Below, in pieces: positions 1 to 8,511 of a stretch of DNA of 64,000 nucleotides. This stretch comes from Paraburkholderia sp. ZP32-5 (GTDB lineage Bacteria > Pseudomonadota > Gammaproteobacteria > Burkholderiales > Burkholderiaceae). The notes below the pieces were generated by a model. The model was given only the letters and a program-made list of their open reading frames with translations. It was not told the DNA's origin and did not search any database. The DNA lies in the NCBI RefSeq assembly GCF_021390495.1, contig NZ_JAJEJP010000002.1:744001-808000 (forward strand), read 5' to 3'. A program made the translations under genes and the position numbers. Position 1 is the first letter of the stretch, and each line of letters opens with the position of its first letter.

Positions 1-646
1 GGTCCGCCGGGCCTGCGTCCGGTGGCGGCGGGTAGGTGGCCAGTTCGTCGCGCAGTGCGCTCAGCGTGTCGTCGCCGCTCACTTCGATTTGCCGTTGCAA
101 GCGTGCCAGCACGTGTTCCCGCCACGCATGCCAGTTGACGATCGACGCCGCGATGCCACGCGGATGCAGACTCAGGCGCAGCGCGTTTACCGGCGGCATC
201 AGCAGCTCGGGGCTCGCTCCGCTCAGTAACGGCGCGAGAGCGTTGTTGGTCGTGACGATGGTCCAGTGCCGGTCGATCGCCAATGCAGGGTAGGGCTCGT
301 GGCCCTTGAGCACGAGTTCGACGGCTTCGCGTGCGGCCGCGAGTTGCGGATCGGACAACGGACGTTCGCGAAAGAGCGGCGCGTAACCCGCCGCGACCAA
401 TAGCGCATTGCGTGCGCGCAACGGCACGTCGAGCCGCTCGGCAAGATGCATGACCATCTCCCGGCTAGGCAGCGCGCGGCCGGATTCGACGAAGCTCAGA
501 TGCCGGGTCGAAATATCGGCTTCGGTGGCGAGCAGCAACTGGCTCATCCGTCGCCGTTGCCGCCATTCGCGCAGCAGATCGCCAACCGTGCGGCTGGCGA
601 CAGGTGAGGGCGAAGAAGCGGCTGGTGCAAGGGAGAGTGAGTTCAT
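1..646 (-). CDS. XRE-family regulator with MmyB-like C-terminal domain (partial, runs off left edge)
   Basis: Translating the reverse strand from the ATG at 646-644 gives an open frame with no stop to base 1, so at least 215 residues are present and the C-terminus is missing. Residues about 20-75 form an XRE helix-turn-helix (LLREWRQRRRMSQ, then STRHLSFVESGRALPSRE). The following segment (AGYAPLFRERPL, then AIDRHWTIVTTNNA) matches the MmyB-type ligand-binding domain, a PAS-like fold found in many actinobacterial and proteobacterial regulators. These proteins usually repress a neighbouring oxidoreductase gene; here that partner would lie left of the window. An imperfect inverted repeat at 681-697 sits 35 bp upstream of the start and may be an autoregulatory site. 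The family is recognised; the target is unknown. Confidence 0.8.
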   Translation of the reverse strand, partial: MNSLSLAPAASSPSPVASRTVGDLLREWRQRRRMSQLLLATEADISTRHLSFVESGRALPSREMVMHLAERLDVPLRARNALLVAAGYAPLFRERPLSDPQLAAAREAVELVLKGHEPYPALAIDRHWTIVTTNNALAPLLSGASPELLMPPVNALRLSLHPRGIAASIVNWHAWREHVLARLQRQIEVSGDDTLSALRDELATYPPPPDAGPAD

Positions 647-680
647 GCCATCGATCATAGTCAAAGCGCGCGAGCAATCG

Positions 681-697
681 ATTACCTAGGACGTAAT
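681..697. promoter_or_regulatory. Imperfect inverted repeat upstream of MmyB-type regulator
   Basis: ATTAC and GTAAT flank CTAGGAC, giving a 17-bp near-palindrome 35 bp upstream of the regulator start codon. The position suits an autoregulatory operator. This is inference from position and symmetry only. The rest of 647-890 shows no convincing gene. Confidence 0.35.
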
Positions 698-890
698 GTT
701 CGAGCGGCTTCAGTGCTCACCACCCGCGAACGACGAACCATCGCACCGGCCTTGACGATTCTTCATGCTTGTGGCGCGGCATCGCGGCGGATGGCGTAAG
801 CCGATCTGACCGACGGCCGGCACGCGGGCCAGGACCGCGTGGCACCGCGACAACGGCTCGACGACAGCACCCCAACGACAGCACCCAGAA

Positions 891-1193
891 TCACGCAGCC
901 GCCGCACTGGCCGGCACCGCATTGAGCTTGACGCCCAGCGCGCGCAGCAGTTTGAACACGGTATCCATGCGCGGTTTTGAACCGGGCGCGAGCGTCTTGT
1001 AGAGGCTTTCGCGCCCGAGCCCGGCGTCGGCAGCGATTCTGGTGATGCCACGAGCTTTGGCGACGTCTGCGATGGCGGCGATCAGAAGGTCGGGATCGCC
1101 ATCCGTGAGCGCGGCGTTCAGATATTCAGCGACCATTTCGTCGCTGTCCAGGTAGTGCGATGCATCGAACGGTGCGGTTTTGATCTTGCTCAT
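891..1193 (-). CDS. Addiction-module antidote protein (HI1420/HigA-like, HTH)
   Basis: This 100-residue protein has the signature of the antidote family found downstream of HI1419-type killer genes: an N-terminal FDASHYLDSDE segment and a C-terminal helix-turn-helix (GITRIAADAGLGRESLYK, then PRMDTVFKLLRALGV). The longer open frame upstream is a shadow of the toxin gene; the ATG at 1193 is chosen because it overlaps the toxin stop by 4 bases (ATGA, 1190-1193). It should bind and neutralise the toxin and repress the operon. Toxin-first order is normal for this family. Family assignment is confident; activity is not shown. Confidence 0.85.
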   Translation of the reverse strand: MSKIKTAPFDASHYLDSDEMVAEYLNAALTDGDPDLLIAAIADVAKARGITRIAADAGLGRESLYKTLAPGSKPRMDTVFKLLRALGVKLNAVPASAAAA

Positions 1194-1561
1194 GCCCCTT
1201 CCTCTTTGATTGCTGCCCATAGGGTTCCGGCATGCCGGATATCCGCCTGCTGCGTGGACTTGTCGCCCCCGCAAAGCAGCAGATACATCATGCCGCCATT
1301 GCGCGCGTAGTAGACCCGGTAGCCCGGACCACAATCGATACGCATCTCGAACACACCGTTTTCCAGCAACTTCACGTCGCCGAAATGCCCCAGTTCCGCG
1401 CGCCGGATCCGCACGAGAATTTTTGCCTTCGCCCGTAAATCGGAGAGCCCGGCAAGCCAATCGTCGAACGCCTCGGTGCGATGGATCGTGTACACGGGCG
1501 GTGCGACGATCTGTTGTAAATCGTATCCGTCAGGATACTTTTTTGCAAGCTTCAAATTCAT
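1190..1561 (-). CDS. RelE/ParE-type toxin (HI1419-like addiction-module killer protein)
   Basis: This 123-residue protein shows the conserved core of the phage Gp49-like/HigB branch of the RelE superfamily: RIRRAELGHFGDVKLL, a GPGYRVYYA segment and a LLCGGDKSTQ motif near the C-terminus. Members are typically about 100 residues, and the conserved part starts near residue 23 (VYTIHRTEAFDDWL), so about 22 N-terminal residues are extra, or the true start is internal. Related toxins are ribosome-dependent mRNA interferases; that activity is inferred. It is translationally coupled to the antitoxin. A 9-bp GC-rich palindrome lies 109 bp upstream. Confidence 0.82.
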   Translation of the reverse strand: MNLKLAKKYPDGYDLQQIVAPPVYTIHRTEAFDDWLAGLSDLRAKAKILVRIRRAELGHFGDVKLLENGVFEMRIDCGPGYRVYYARNGGMMYLLLCGGDKSTQQADIRHAGTLWAAIKEEGA

Positions 1562-1669
1562 ATCAATAAAGCGGCTTGCGCCGTTCCCCGTTGGATTGCA
1601 TACCCGCCGCGAGCAAGCACCGCGCGGCTTCCATTGATCACGAGGTTAGCGACGCGCGCGCGTTCTGAC

Positions 1670-1691
1670 GACTCGGCCAAATGGCCGAGTC
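1670..1691. promoter_or_regulatory. Perfect 9-bp inverted repeat in the divergent promoter region
   Basis: GACTCGGCC and GGCCGAGTC are separated by AAAT. The site lies between the leftward toxin-antitoxin operon and the rightward NTF2-like gene. It could be an operator or simply a hairpin; the sequence does not decide. Nothing else is evident in 1562-1831. Confidence 0.35.
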
Positions 1692-1831
1692 AGTCACGCA
1701 ACGTGGTTCCGGTTTGCTTACCTCCGACGTAATCGACGCCATGCACGCGAGCGGCCAATCTTCACTCCGAGCCCGCTGCATGCGACGCGTGCCGAGCGTA
1801 GTGCTCAGTGTTGCCAACCAAGGAGCTTGAA

Positions 1832-2200
1832 ATGAATGCGCATACCGATCTGATCGACCGTTATTTCGACGCCTGGAACGAGACCGATGGCGCGCGCCGT
1901 CGCGAGCTGATCGCGACGATCTGGAGCGCGGATGCCGACTATCGCGATCCGTTGCTTGCCGGCAGCGGGCACGACGGCATCGACGCGATGATCCACGCGG
2001 TGCATCAGCGTTTTCCGCATCACACGTTTCGCCGCACGACCGACGTCGACGGCTTCGCCAATCGTGTGCGTTTTTCGTGGGCGCTGACGACGCCCGCGGG
2101 CGACGCGATCGTCAAGGGCTCGGACTTCGGCGTGGTGGATGCACACGGGCGCTTGCAGGCGGTCACGGGCTTTCTCGACGAGGCCGCCGGCGCTGCCTGA
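1832..2200 (+). CDS. NTF2-like / SnoaL-like protein
   Basis: The product is 122 residues with the pattern of the NTF2-like superfamily: an N-terminal helix (LIDRYFDAWNETD), the ADYRDP strand, then alternating strands ending at FGVVDAHGRLQAVTGFLD. These small alpha+beta barrels act as isomerases, dehydratases or ligand-binding proteins, so no specific reaction can be assigned. The ATG at 1832 is preferred over an in-frame upstream ATG at 1808 because AAGGAG (1820-1825) is well spaced before it. It heads a rightward series of small genes. Confidence 0.75.
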   Translation: MNAHTDLIDRYFDAWNETDGARRRELIATIWSADADYRDPLLAGSGHDGIDAMIHAVHQRFPHHTFRRTTDVDGFANRVRFSWALTTPAGDAIVKGSDFGVVDAHGRLQAVTGFLDEAAGAA

Positions 2201-2238
2201 CCACAGTCGCGTAACGATGTTTTTCACTGGAGACGATC

Positions 2239-2793
2239 ATGTATGAGCCCGCTGCGTCCACGACCGTTGAGGCCGGCTTCGCACTGGCACGCGTGACGGC
2301 CGCCGCCGACACGATATCGAGCGCGATTGCCGGCTTCGCTCTGCTCGCCGGCGCGCGGGCGTTCATGTTCTTCGCGCTGCTCGGCTGGCGCGAGCCGGTG
2401 CTGGGCGGCGCGGGACTTTTGCTGCTGGCGTTGGTCGGCTGGTTGCGCTGGCAGTGCGGTAAGGAGAACCATCGGTCCGCCGCCGGCCTGTGCATCGCGC
2501 ACAGTTGCACATGGCCCGGCCATTCGGCGACAGCAGCGCGCGCCGGTGCAGCGCATGAGAGCTGCACAGCCTCCTTTGCGTTGATAGTCGGCCCAGACAG
2601 GCGCGCAACGTTGCTTGCTACAATCGGTCGATCATCGCCATGCGGCGCGACGGCGCAGCATCATCGGCCGACGCACGACTCGATACGTTGTGCGCGCGTG
2701 AACTGCGCGCAGTCGGCTTTGCAGCGCGCGAGCCCGACCCGAACCACGCGCGATCGCTCATACCAACCGCACCATCAGGAGACACCGTGCTGA
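2239..2793 (+). CDS. Doubtful small membrane protein
   Basis: An ATG with a GGAG at 2231-2234 opens a frame whose first 75 residues look real: a helical N-terminus, then two hydrophobic stretches (about residues 28-50 and 55-70, ending LVGWLRW). The remainder (residue 75 to 184) has non-protein-like, Cys/Arg/Ser-rich composition and runs into the next gene. Either a frameshift has removed the normal stop, or only the beginning is a gene. No family is recognised. The frame overlaps the RbsD/FucU start by 7 bases. Confidence 0.3.
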   Translation: MYEPAASTTVEAGFALARVTAAADTISSAIAGFALLAGARAFMFFALLGWREPVLGGAGLLLLALVGWLRWQCGKENHRSAAGLCIAHSCTWPGHSATAARAGAAHESCTASFALIVGPDRRATLLATIGRSSPCGATAQHHRPTHDSIRCARVNCAQSALQRASPTRTTRDRSYQPHHQETPC

Positions 2794-3251
2794 AGAATCT
2801 GGACCCGCTGCTGAACGCCGACATACTGCACGCGCTGCGCTCGATGGGCCACGGCGATGAGCTCGTTATCTGCGATGCGAATTTCCCGGCCGAATCGGTT
2901 GCGCGCGATACCGTGCTCGGCAAGCTGTTACGTGTCGATGGCGTCAGTTCGCCGCGTGCGGTTCGCGCGGTGCTGTCGGTGCTGCCGCTCGATACGTTCA
3001 TCGACCATCCCGCGTCGCGCATGGAAGTGGTCGGCGAGCCGCATACGATCCCGGCGGTGCAGCGCGAAGCGCAAGCCGAGGTCAATGCGGCGGAAGGGCG
3101 TGAGGTGCCGTTCGTGTCGATCGAGCGTTTCGCGTTTTATGAGCGCGCGCGCAAGGCCTATTGCGTGATCGCGACCGGCGAAGAGCGCGGCTACGGTTGC
3201 TTCGTATTCACGAAGGGCGTGCTGCTCGCGCCCGACGCGCCGCGCGCATAA
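2787..3251 (+). CDS. RbsD/FucU-type sugar mutarotase
   Basis: This 154-residue protein belongs to the RbsD/FucU family, cytoplasmic mutarotases that interconvert anomers of ribose or fucose. Visible motifs are LLNADILHALRSMGHGDELVI, with its catalytic-site His, the ICDANFPAES segment, and GEERGYGCFVFTKGV at the C-terminus. The GTG at 2787 is chosen because CAGGAGA (2776-2782) precedes it; the in-frame extension to 2640 is not protein-like. The sequence resembles FucU more than RbsD, but no fucose genes are adjacent, so the substrate remains open. Confidence 0.8.
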   Translation: MLKNLDPLLNADILHALRSMGHGDELVICDANFPAESVARDTVLGKLLRVDGVSSPRAVRAVLSVLPLDTFIDHPASRMEVVGEPHTIPAVQREAQAEVNAAEGREVPFVSIERFAFYERARKAYCVIATGEERGYGCFVFTKGVLLAPDAPRA

Positions 3252-3327
3252 GCGCTTGCCGGTGCGCGACCTGGCGTCGCCTCGTGTTAAGGGTATTACT
3301 GGCGGCACCGAAACCTGGACCCAACCC

Positions 3328-3735
3328 ATGAGCTTCCAGCTAGACAGTCTCGATCATCTCGTTCTGAACGTCGCGGACGTGGACGTCAGCGCCGCGTGGT
3401 ATGCGCGCGTGCTCGGCATGCGGCGCACCGAATTCGCGTCGCGCAGCGGCATGCGCGTGGCGATGACCTACGGCAATCAGAAGATCAATCTGCGTCCCGC
3501 GACGGCCGATACGGTCGCATGGTTCACGTCGCGAGAGGCGGTGCCCGGCAGCGCGGATCTGTGCTTCGTCACCCGCGCGAATCCGGCGGACGTCAAGGCT
3601 CACTGGCTCGCCGAGGGCATCGCGATCGAGGCGGGGCCGGTCGAGCGCGACGGCGCGCGCGGCAAGATGACGTCCGTGTATTGCCGCGATCCCGACGGCA
3701 ATCTGATCGAGGTCGCCACTTATCCGCAAGCTTGA
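3328..3735 (+). CDS. VOC family (glyoxalase-fold) protein
   Basis: A 135-residue single-domain vicinal oxygen chelate protein: the start LDSLDHLVLNVADVDVSAAWYARVLGM and the end SVYCRDPDGNLIEVATYP are the two typical half-module signatures. The His in DHLVLNV and the Glu in LIEVA are the expected metal ligands. Related proteins include ring-cleavage dioxygenase-like and glyoxalase-like enzymes; the reaction cannot be deduced. The in-frame upstream start at 3256 gives a non-homologous leader, so the ATG at 3328 is preferred. Confidence 0.78.
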   Translation: MSFQLDSLDHLVLNVADVDVSAAWYARVLGMRRTEFASRSGMRVAMTYGNQKINLRPATADTVAWFTSREAVPGSADLCFVTRANPADVKAHWLAEGIAIEAGPVERDGARGKMTSVYCRDPDGNLIEVATYPQA

Positions 3736-3876
3736 GCGCCGCACGGGCGCCGCATAGCGCGGCGGTGCCACCGGCCGGGCTTGGAAAAGGCGGCCGTTGC
3801 ACATATGCTCAGGGGCGAGGCGGGGAACTGCGGCTGCCCATCCGGGTCTGCTGCTTATTCAATACAGGAGCCCCTC

Positions 3877-4311
3877 ATGTCGCGTCCCGTTGATTTCGGC
3901 ATTATTTTCATCGCCCGTCTGGCCCTTTCGGTGCTGTTTCTGTGGAGCGGGGTGATGAAGCTGCTGGGCTATGCGGGTTTCGTCGGCTATCTGCATTCGA
4001 AGGGCGTGCCGTTCGTGCAGGTCGCCGCGCCGATCGCCACCGCCGTCGAAGTGCTCGGCGGGCTGTTGCTGGTGGTCGGTTTCAAGGTGCGTCCGCTGGC
4101 GCTTTTGATGGCCGTGTACACCGTGGCGACGGCGGTGCTGGGCCACGATTTCTGGAACATCACCGACCCCGCGTTGCAGCGCGACATGGTGATCCACTTC
4201 TGGAAAAACATCGGTATCGCGGGTGGTTTCCTGCTGCTGTTCGTGACCGGCGCGGGGCGCCTGAGCATCGATGGCGCACGCGCGCCACGCGGCGGCCTTG
4301 GCGGCCTCTGA
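3877..4311 (+). CDS. DoxX family membrane protein
   Basis: The 144-residue product has four predicted membrane segments (about 8-25, 48-66, 72-90, 108-126) and the DoxX hallmark pattern LFLWSGVMKLLGYAGFVGYL followed by PLALLMAVYTVATAVLGHDFW. DoxX proteins sit in the inner membrane; some act in quinone or thiosulfate metabolism, but most are uncharacterised. ACAGGAG at 3864-3870 sets the ATG at 3877. It lies in the same direction as the small enzymes on either side and may be co-transcribed with the next gene. Confidence 0.8.
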   Translation: MSRPVDFGIIFIARLALSVLFLWSGVMKLLGYAGFVGYLHSKGVPFVQVAAPIATAVEVLGGLLLVVGFKVRPLALLMAVYTVATAVLGHDFWNITDPALQRDMVIHFWKNIGIAGGFLLLFVTGAGRLSIDGARAPRGGLGGL

Positions 4312-4373
4312 CGCGCTACCGGCAGCGCCGGCGCGGCATGCATTCCACTTCGCGGCAATCAAGGGAGCACATA

Positions 4374-4646
4374 ATGATTGAGAATTTCGAGCAGATGATC
4401 GGTGGCAAGCCTATGCAATTGTGCGCAAGTCTCGGCGAAGGGCCGACGCCGCATCGCGTGATCATCAGCCTTGCCGAATCGGCGAAGACGCTGGTGATTC
4501 TGGACGCGTCCGGATTTATCGGTACGCTCAAGGCCGAGATCGAGGAGCCGGAGAAACTGATCGCCAATGCAATCGCCAAGGCTCGCGACGATGGCCTGAT
4601 CGAACGCGCGGTCGATACCGGTGTGATTCAGGAGGCGTCGCTGTAG
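4374..4646 (+). CDS. Conserved hypothetical protein, 90 residues
   Basis: A small soluble protein with a well-placed ribosome site (AAGGGAG, 4361-4367) and normal composition. It has a central beta-rich part (RVIISLAESAKTLVILDASGFIGTL) and a helical C-terminal half. No domain family is recognised. It is the last gene before a strong terminator, so it probably ends the transcript that includes DoxX. Confidence 0.65.
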   Translation: MIENFEQMIGGKPMQLCASLGEGPTPHRVIISLAESAKTLVILDASGFIGTLKAEIEEPEKLIANAIAKARDDGLIERAVDTGVIQEASL

Positions 4647-4707
4647 GCGATGCAGGGTGGGGAGGCGAGTCGCGGTGTCGCTCGCAGCGTCGCCAGGTTG
4701 GCATGTG

Positions 4708-4750
4708 AAAACCCTCGCGGTGCGTTGAGCATCGCGGGGGTTTGTTTTTT
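4708..4750 (+). terminator. Rho-independent terminator
   Basis: The AAACCC.CGCG arm (4709-4719) pairs with CGCG.GGGTTT (4733-4743) and is followed by a T run (4741-4750). It ends the rightward small-gene series and separates it from the convergent MFS gene. Confidence 0.75.
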
Positions 4751-4813
4751 CAGCTTCTCTTGTACGTGTGAGCAGTTACTGCGGCGTGGCTGTCCGTCAC
4801 CTTGCGGCGTCAG

Positions 4814-6298
4814 TCACTTGGCCGTCGCGCTCGGCCGACGCGCATGCGTTGATGCAGTCGCGTGCGGTTCCGGATGCACCAGACACGCGAGCACGCCGCC
4901 CAGTGCCAGCAGTGCCACGGAAATAGCGGTTGCCGTTTGCATCCCCGCGACGATTTGCGTCGCGGCCGCGCCGCTCGCGAGCGCGCCGAAGGCGGCCACA
5001 CCCACCGCGCCACCCGCCTGCCGCGCGGTGTTCAACACCGCCGAGGCCGTCCCCGCGCGCTTCGCTTCGGTCGACGCGAGCACCGCGGTGGTCATCGCCG
5101 GCACCGCTAGACCCATGCCCGACGGAATCAGCAGGAACGGCAGCAGCAGGCCGATCAGCGGCGTCGCGGCATCGACCCGATGCAGCAGGCCATAGCCGAG
5201 GCAGGCGGTGATAGCACCGACGATCATCGGTACGCGCACGCCGAAACGGCCGATCACCCAGCCGCTCGCGACGTTCGAGATCAGGAAGCCGCCGGTCAAC
5301 GGCAGGAACGCGAGTCCCGCCTGCAACGGCGTGTAGCCGCGCACGCGCTGCAGATAAAGACTCAGCACGAACACCATCCCGTAGTACGTCAGGTTCACGC
5401 AGATGCCGAACAGCACCGCCGCGCTGAACGTGCGTGTTCCGAACAGCGACAGCGGCACCATCGGGCTCGCGACGCGCGCTTCGACGAACAGGAACGCGCC
5501 CGCCGCCAGCAGCGCAATGACGAGCCCACCGGCCACGATCGGGTGCGCGAAGCCGAGCGGACGCCATTCGATTACCGCGGCGACGAAGGCGGTTAGCGCG
5601 ACGATCGCGAGACACTGGCCGCCGAGGTCGATGCCGCGACGGGCTGTGGCCGCGCGTGTGCCCGTGCCTGTGTTGCCTGAGGATGCATCGCCCGCCGCAC
5701 CGTCTTGCGCGCCCTGCGCACGCGGTATCCACAGCAGCGTTGCCAGCAGGCCGGCCGCGCAGATCGGCAGATTAACGAGGAAGATGCTGCGCCAGCCGAA
5801 CGCGGCGATCAGCAGGCCGCCCGCCACCGGCCCCGCGGCGATCGAAATCGCGCCCGACGCAGTCCACAAACCGACCGCGCGAGCCCGCAACTTCGGATCG
5901 TGGCCGAACGACTGGTTCAGCAACGCGAGTGAATTCGGCAGCATCCCGGCCGCGCCGATGCCCTGCACCGCGCGCGCGGCGACCAGCATCGGCGCGTCGA
6001 ACGCGAAACCGCAGGCGAGCGACGCGAGCGCGAACAGCACGATGCCGGCCGCGTACATGCGCCGCACGCCGAAGCGGTCGCCGAGCGCGCCGGCCGACAG
6101 CATCAGAACCGCGAACGCGAGCGTGTAGGCATCGACGACCCATTGCAGTCCGGCGACGTTCGCGTGCAGGTTCGAGCCGATGCCAGGCAACGCGATATTG
6201 ACGATGGTCACGTCGAGTTGCGTGACGACGAAGCCGACGCTGACCGTCGCGAGAACACGGCCGAGCTTGGGCGAGAACGAGGAAGTAGATGAGTTCAT
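4814..6298 (-). CDS. MFS drug exporter, DHA2 (EmrB/QacA-like) family
   Basis: The 494-residue protein has about 14 hydrophobic segments, the DHA2 layout. Diagnostic motifs are the first-helix segment TQLDVTIVNIALPGI (motif D1), LGDRFGVRRMY (motif A, loop 2-3) and the motif C-like ASGAISIAAGPVAGG of helix 5. It should export hydrophobic compounds from the inner membrane using proton motive force. The upstream in-frame extension runs antisense through the response regulator gene and is not coding; the start is the ATG at 6298. The 156-bp gap to the regulator is a shared divergent promoter region, so the regulator may control it. Confidence 0.85.
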   Translation of the reverse strand: MNSSTSSFSPKLGRVLATVSVGFVVTQLDVTIVNIALPGIGSNLHANVAGLQWVVDAYTLAFAVLMLSAGALGDRFGVRRMYAAGIVLFALASLACGFAFDAPMLVAARAVQGIGAAGMLPNSLALLNQSFGHDPKLRARAVGLWTASGAISIAAGPVAGGLLIAAFGWRSIFLVNLPICAAGLLATLLWIPRAQGAQDGAAGDASSGNTGTGTRAATARRGIDLGGQCLAIVALTAFVAAVIEWRPLGFAHPIVAGGLVIALLAAGAFLFVEARVASPMVPLSLFGTRTFSAAVLFGICVNLTYYGMVFVLSLYLQRVRGYTPLQAGLAFLPLTGGFLISNVASGWVIGRFGVRVPMIVGAITACLGYGLLHRVDAATPLIGLLLPFLLIPSGMGLAVPAMTTAVLASTEAKRAGTASAVLNTARQAGGAVGVAAFGALASGAAATQIVAGMQTATAISVALLALGGVLACLVHPEPHATASTHARRPSATAK

Positions 6299-6454
6299 GA
6301 CTTCATCGTAAACGTGCTGCGGCGCGACATGTTTCGACGCGGGCTGAAGTGTGGATGTAACCACCGCCACCGACACAAAATCGGAATGCTCCGATGGGAC
6401 AGCAAGAGGCCGCCTTCGAGAATGAATGACGTGTTCCTCTTCGAGATTCCTTTT

Positions 6455-7159
6455 ATGCGTGTTGCTGTCCTTCAACGTGACCCAGCCATGCGCCAGTCGA
6501 TCCAGCATGTGCTGATGAGCGCCGGCCATTTCTGCACCGCTTATGAAGACGGCCTCGAGATGTCGAGGGCGCTCGCTCATTCCACGATGGATCTGCTGGT
6601 GCTCGACTGGCAGAGCGCGCGGCTCGCCGGCGCGGAGTTGCTGGGGCTGGTGCGTCGGATTGCCGGCGAACGCCTGCCGATCATGTTCGTATCCAGCGAT
6701 CGCTCGGAGGCAAGCATGGTGCGCGCACTCACCAACGGTGCCGACGATTACCTCGCGTTGCCGCTGGGTGCCGCCGAATTTCGCGCACGCGTCGCGGCGC
6801 TGCTGCGGCGCGCGTATCCGGAGCACTGTACGACCGCGAGTTTCGAAGTCGGCCCGTACCGCTTCGACCGGGTCCGCAGGGTGGCACTGCTGCGCGGCGA
6901 ACCGGTATCGCTCACCCGCACACAGTACCGGCTCGCGATGCTGTTCTTTTCCAACATCGGCCGCGTGATGTCGCGCGATCACATTTATACGATGGTGTGG
7001 GGCCGCGAACTGATCGAATTCACGCGCACGATCGACACCCACGTGTCGCAACTGCGTGTGCTGCTCCGGATCGAACCGCGCAATGGCTTTCTGTTGCGGC
7101 CCATTTATAAGAGCGGGTATCGGCTGCTGCGCGTGCACGAAGACGCGGGGATTAGTTAG
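6455..7159 (+). CDS. Orphan OmpR/PhoB-type response regulator with atypical receiver
   Basis: The 234-residue protein has an N-terminal receiver (1-115) and a C-terminal winged helix (about 135-230; SLTRTQYRLAMLFF, RTIDTHVSQLRVLL, GYRLLRV). The phosphoacceptor is D51 (LVLDWQS). Two conserved receiver positions are abnormal: the acidic pair is reduced to D9, preceded by Arg, and the usual Lys in DYLAKP is Leu (L102 in DYLALP). Phosphorylation chemistry may therefore be altered or lost. No histidine kinase is nearby. The start at 6455 (MRVAVLQRD) fits the domain; ATG 6422 is an alternative. It is divergent from the MFS exporter. Confidence 0.82.
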   Translation: MRVAVLQRDPAMRQSIQHVLMSAGHFCTAYEDGLEMSRALAHSTMDLLVLDWQSARLAGAELLGLVRRIAGERLPIMFVSSDRSEASMVRALTNGADDYLALPLGAAEFRARVAALLRRAYPEHCTTASFEVGPYRFDRVRRVALLRGEPVSLTRTQYRLAMLFFSNIGRVMSRDHIYTMVWGRELIEFTRTIDTHVSQLRVLLRIEPRNGFLLRPIYKSGYRLLRVHEDAGIS

Positions 7160-7563
7160 CAGGTGCAATGAGCCGGCGCAATGCGCGATACCGTCGCCGT
7201 GATGCGGGTAACGTCAACCTGTTCGGATGCCCCGCGGATTGATCGTAACGGCAACGCGTCGCGCAGCGAGCGGACGCAAGCTCTGCCGATCCGCGCGCGT
7301 TCCGAGTCTCATGCCGGTGAATACGCGCCTTATGCTGAAATCCGCGTGCGCCCGGTTGTGCTTTCCGTCCCACGCGTTCCCGCTGATGCAGGCGGATACT
7401 CACGGACAGGACTATGCGGAGAGTCGCTCCCGGGACAGCACGTTAGGCCGTCCTGCTCGCCCCGCGTGCCGCGCGCAGCACTTGCCTTGCTATGCCAATA
7501 TCGTCACAATCCGCGCGCACGTGCACCAAGACCGACTGGCCCGCGGTTTCTACCATGAGCGTC
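7160..7563. other. Intergenic stretch with no recognisable gene
   Basis: About 400 bases between the response regulator and the hydroxyproline operon. Open frames here have Arg/Ser/Cys-rich shadow composition. The operon promoter must lie in this stretch, but no clear operator or sigma-70 box pair was found. Confidence 0.5.
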
Positions 7564-8511
7564 ATGAAAACCCTGAACATTATCGACTCGCACACCGGCG
7601 GTGAACCCACCCGCCTCGTGGTGTCGGGTGGCCCGGACCTGGGCGGCGGCACGCTCGCGCAACGGCTCGACGTTTTCCGCACGCGCTTCGACGACTGGCG
7701 CGCGGGCATCGTCACCGAGCCGCGCGGCTCGGACGTGGTGGTCGGCGCGCTGCTGTGCGAGCCCGACGATCCGGACTGCGCGGCCGGCGTGATCTTCTTC
7801 AACAACGTCGGCTATCTCGGTATGTGCGGACACGGCACGATCGGACTCGTCGTGTCGCTCGCGCACATGGGGCGGATCGGGCCGGGGCGTCATCGCATCG
7901 AGACACCGGTCGGGGTCGTCGAGGCGACGCTCAACGAAGACGGCAGCGTCGCGGTGCGCAACGTGCCGTCGTATCGCTATCGCACGGCGGTGCAGGTCGA
8001 CGTGCCCGGCCACGGCGTGCTGACCGGCGATATCAGTTGGGGCGGCAACTGGTTTTTCCTTGTCGCCGATCATGGGCACGAGCTGGAAGCCGCGCGGATC
8101 GCGAGCCTTACCACATTCAGCTCGGCGATTCGCGACGCGCTGATCGCGCAGAACATCACCGGTGCGAACGGCGCGTTGATCGACCATATCGAACTGTTCG
8201 GGCCCGGCTCGCGTGACGGCCTCGACAGCCGCAGCTTCGTGCTGTGCCCCGGCAATGCGTACGACCGCTCGCCATGCGGTACCGGCACCAGCGCGAAAGT
8301 CGCGTGTCTGGCGGCCGACGGCAAACTCGCCGAGGGCGCGGTGTGGCGGCAGGAGAGCATCATCGGCAGCGTGTTCGAGGCTAGCTATCAGGCAGCGGGC
8401 GACGGCGTCAACGTGATCCCGACGATCACCGGTCACGCGCACATCATGGCCGAAGGGCGTCTCTGCTTCGACGAAAGCGATCCGTTCGCGTGGGGCATTC
8501 CCACCGCATGA
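7564..8511 (+). CDS. lhpA: 4-hydroxyproline 2-epimerase
   Basis: The 315-residue product belongs to the proline racemase family. It shows the opening [12 protein letters not shown] and both catalytic cysteines: C88 in MCGHGTIG and C238 in [10 protein letters not shown]. Two Cys favour a reversible racemase or epimerase over the Thr-containing dehydratase branch. It converts trans-4-hydroxy-L-proline to cis-4-hydroxy-D-proline in the cytoplasm. The three downstream genes encode a D-hydroxyproline dehydrogenase, which fixes the substrate assignment. The start could be the ATG at 7555 or 7564; neither has a strong ribosome site. It overlaps the next gene by 4 bases (ATGA). Confidence 0.88.
   Translation: MKTLNIIDSHTGGEPTRLVVSGGPDLGGGTLAQRLDVFRTRFDDWRAGIVTEPRGSDVVVGALLCEPDDPDCAAGVIFFNNVGYLGMCGHGTIGLVVSLAHMGRIGPGRHRIETPVGVVEATLNEDGSVAVRNVPSYRYRTAVQVDVPGHGVLTGDISWGGNWFFLVADHGHELEAARIASLTTFSSAIRDALIAQNITGANGALIDHIELFGPGSRDGLDSRSFVLCPGNAYDRSPCGTGTSAKVACLAADGKLAEGAVWRQESIIGSVFEASYQAAGDGVNVIPTITGHAHIMAEGRLCFDESDPFAWGIPTA

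Noticed and set aside
6299..7168. N-terminal extension of the MFS exporter frame to about 784 residues
   Set aside because: It reads antisense through the response regulator gene and has no transporter-like sequence; the exporter starts at 6298.
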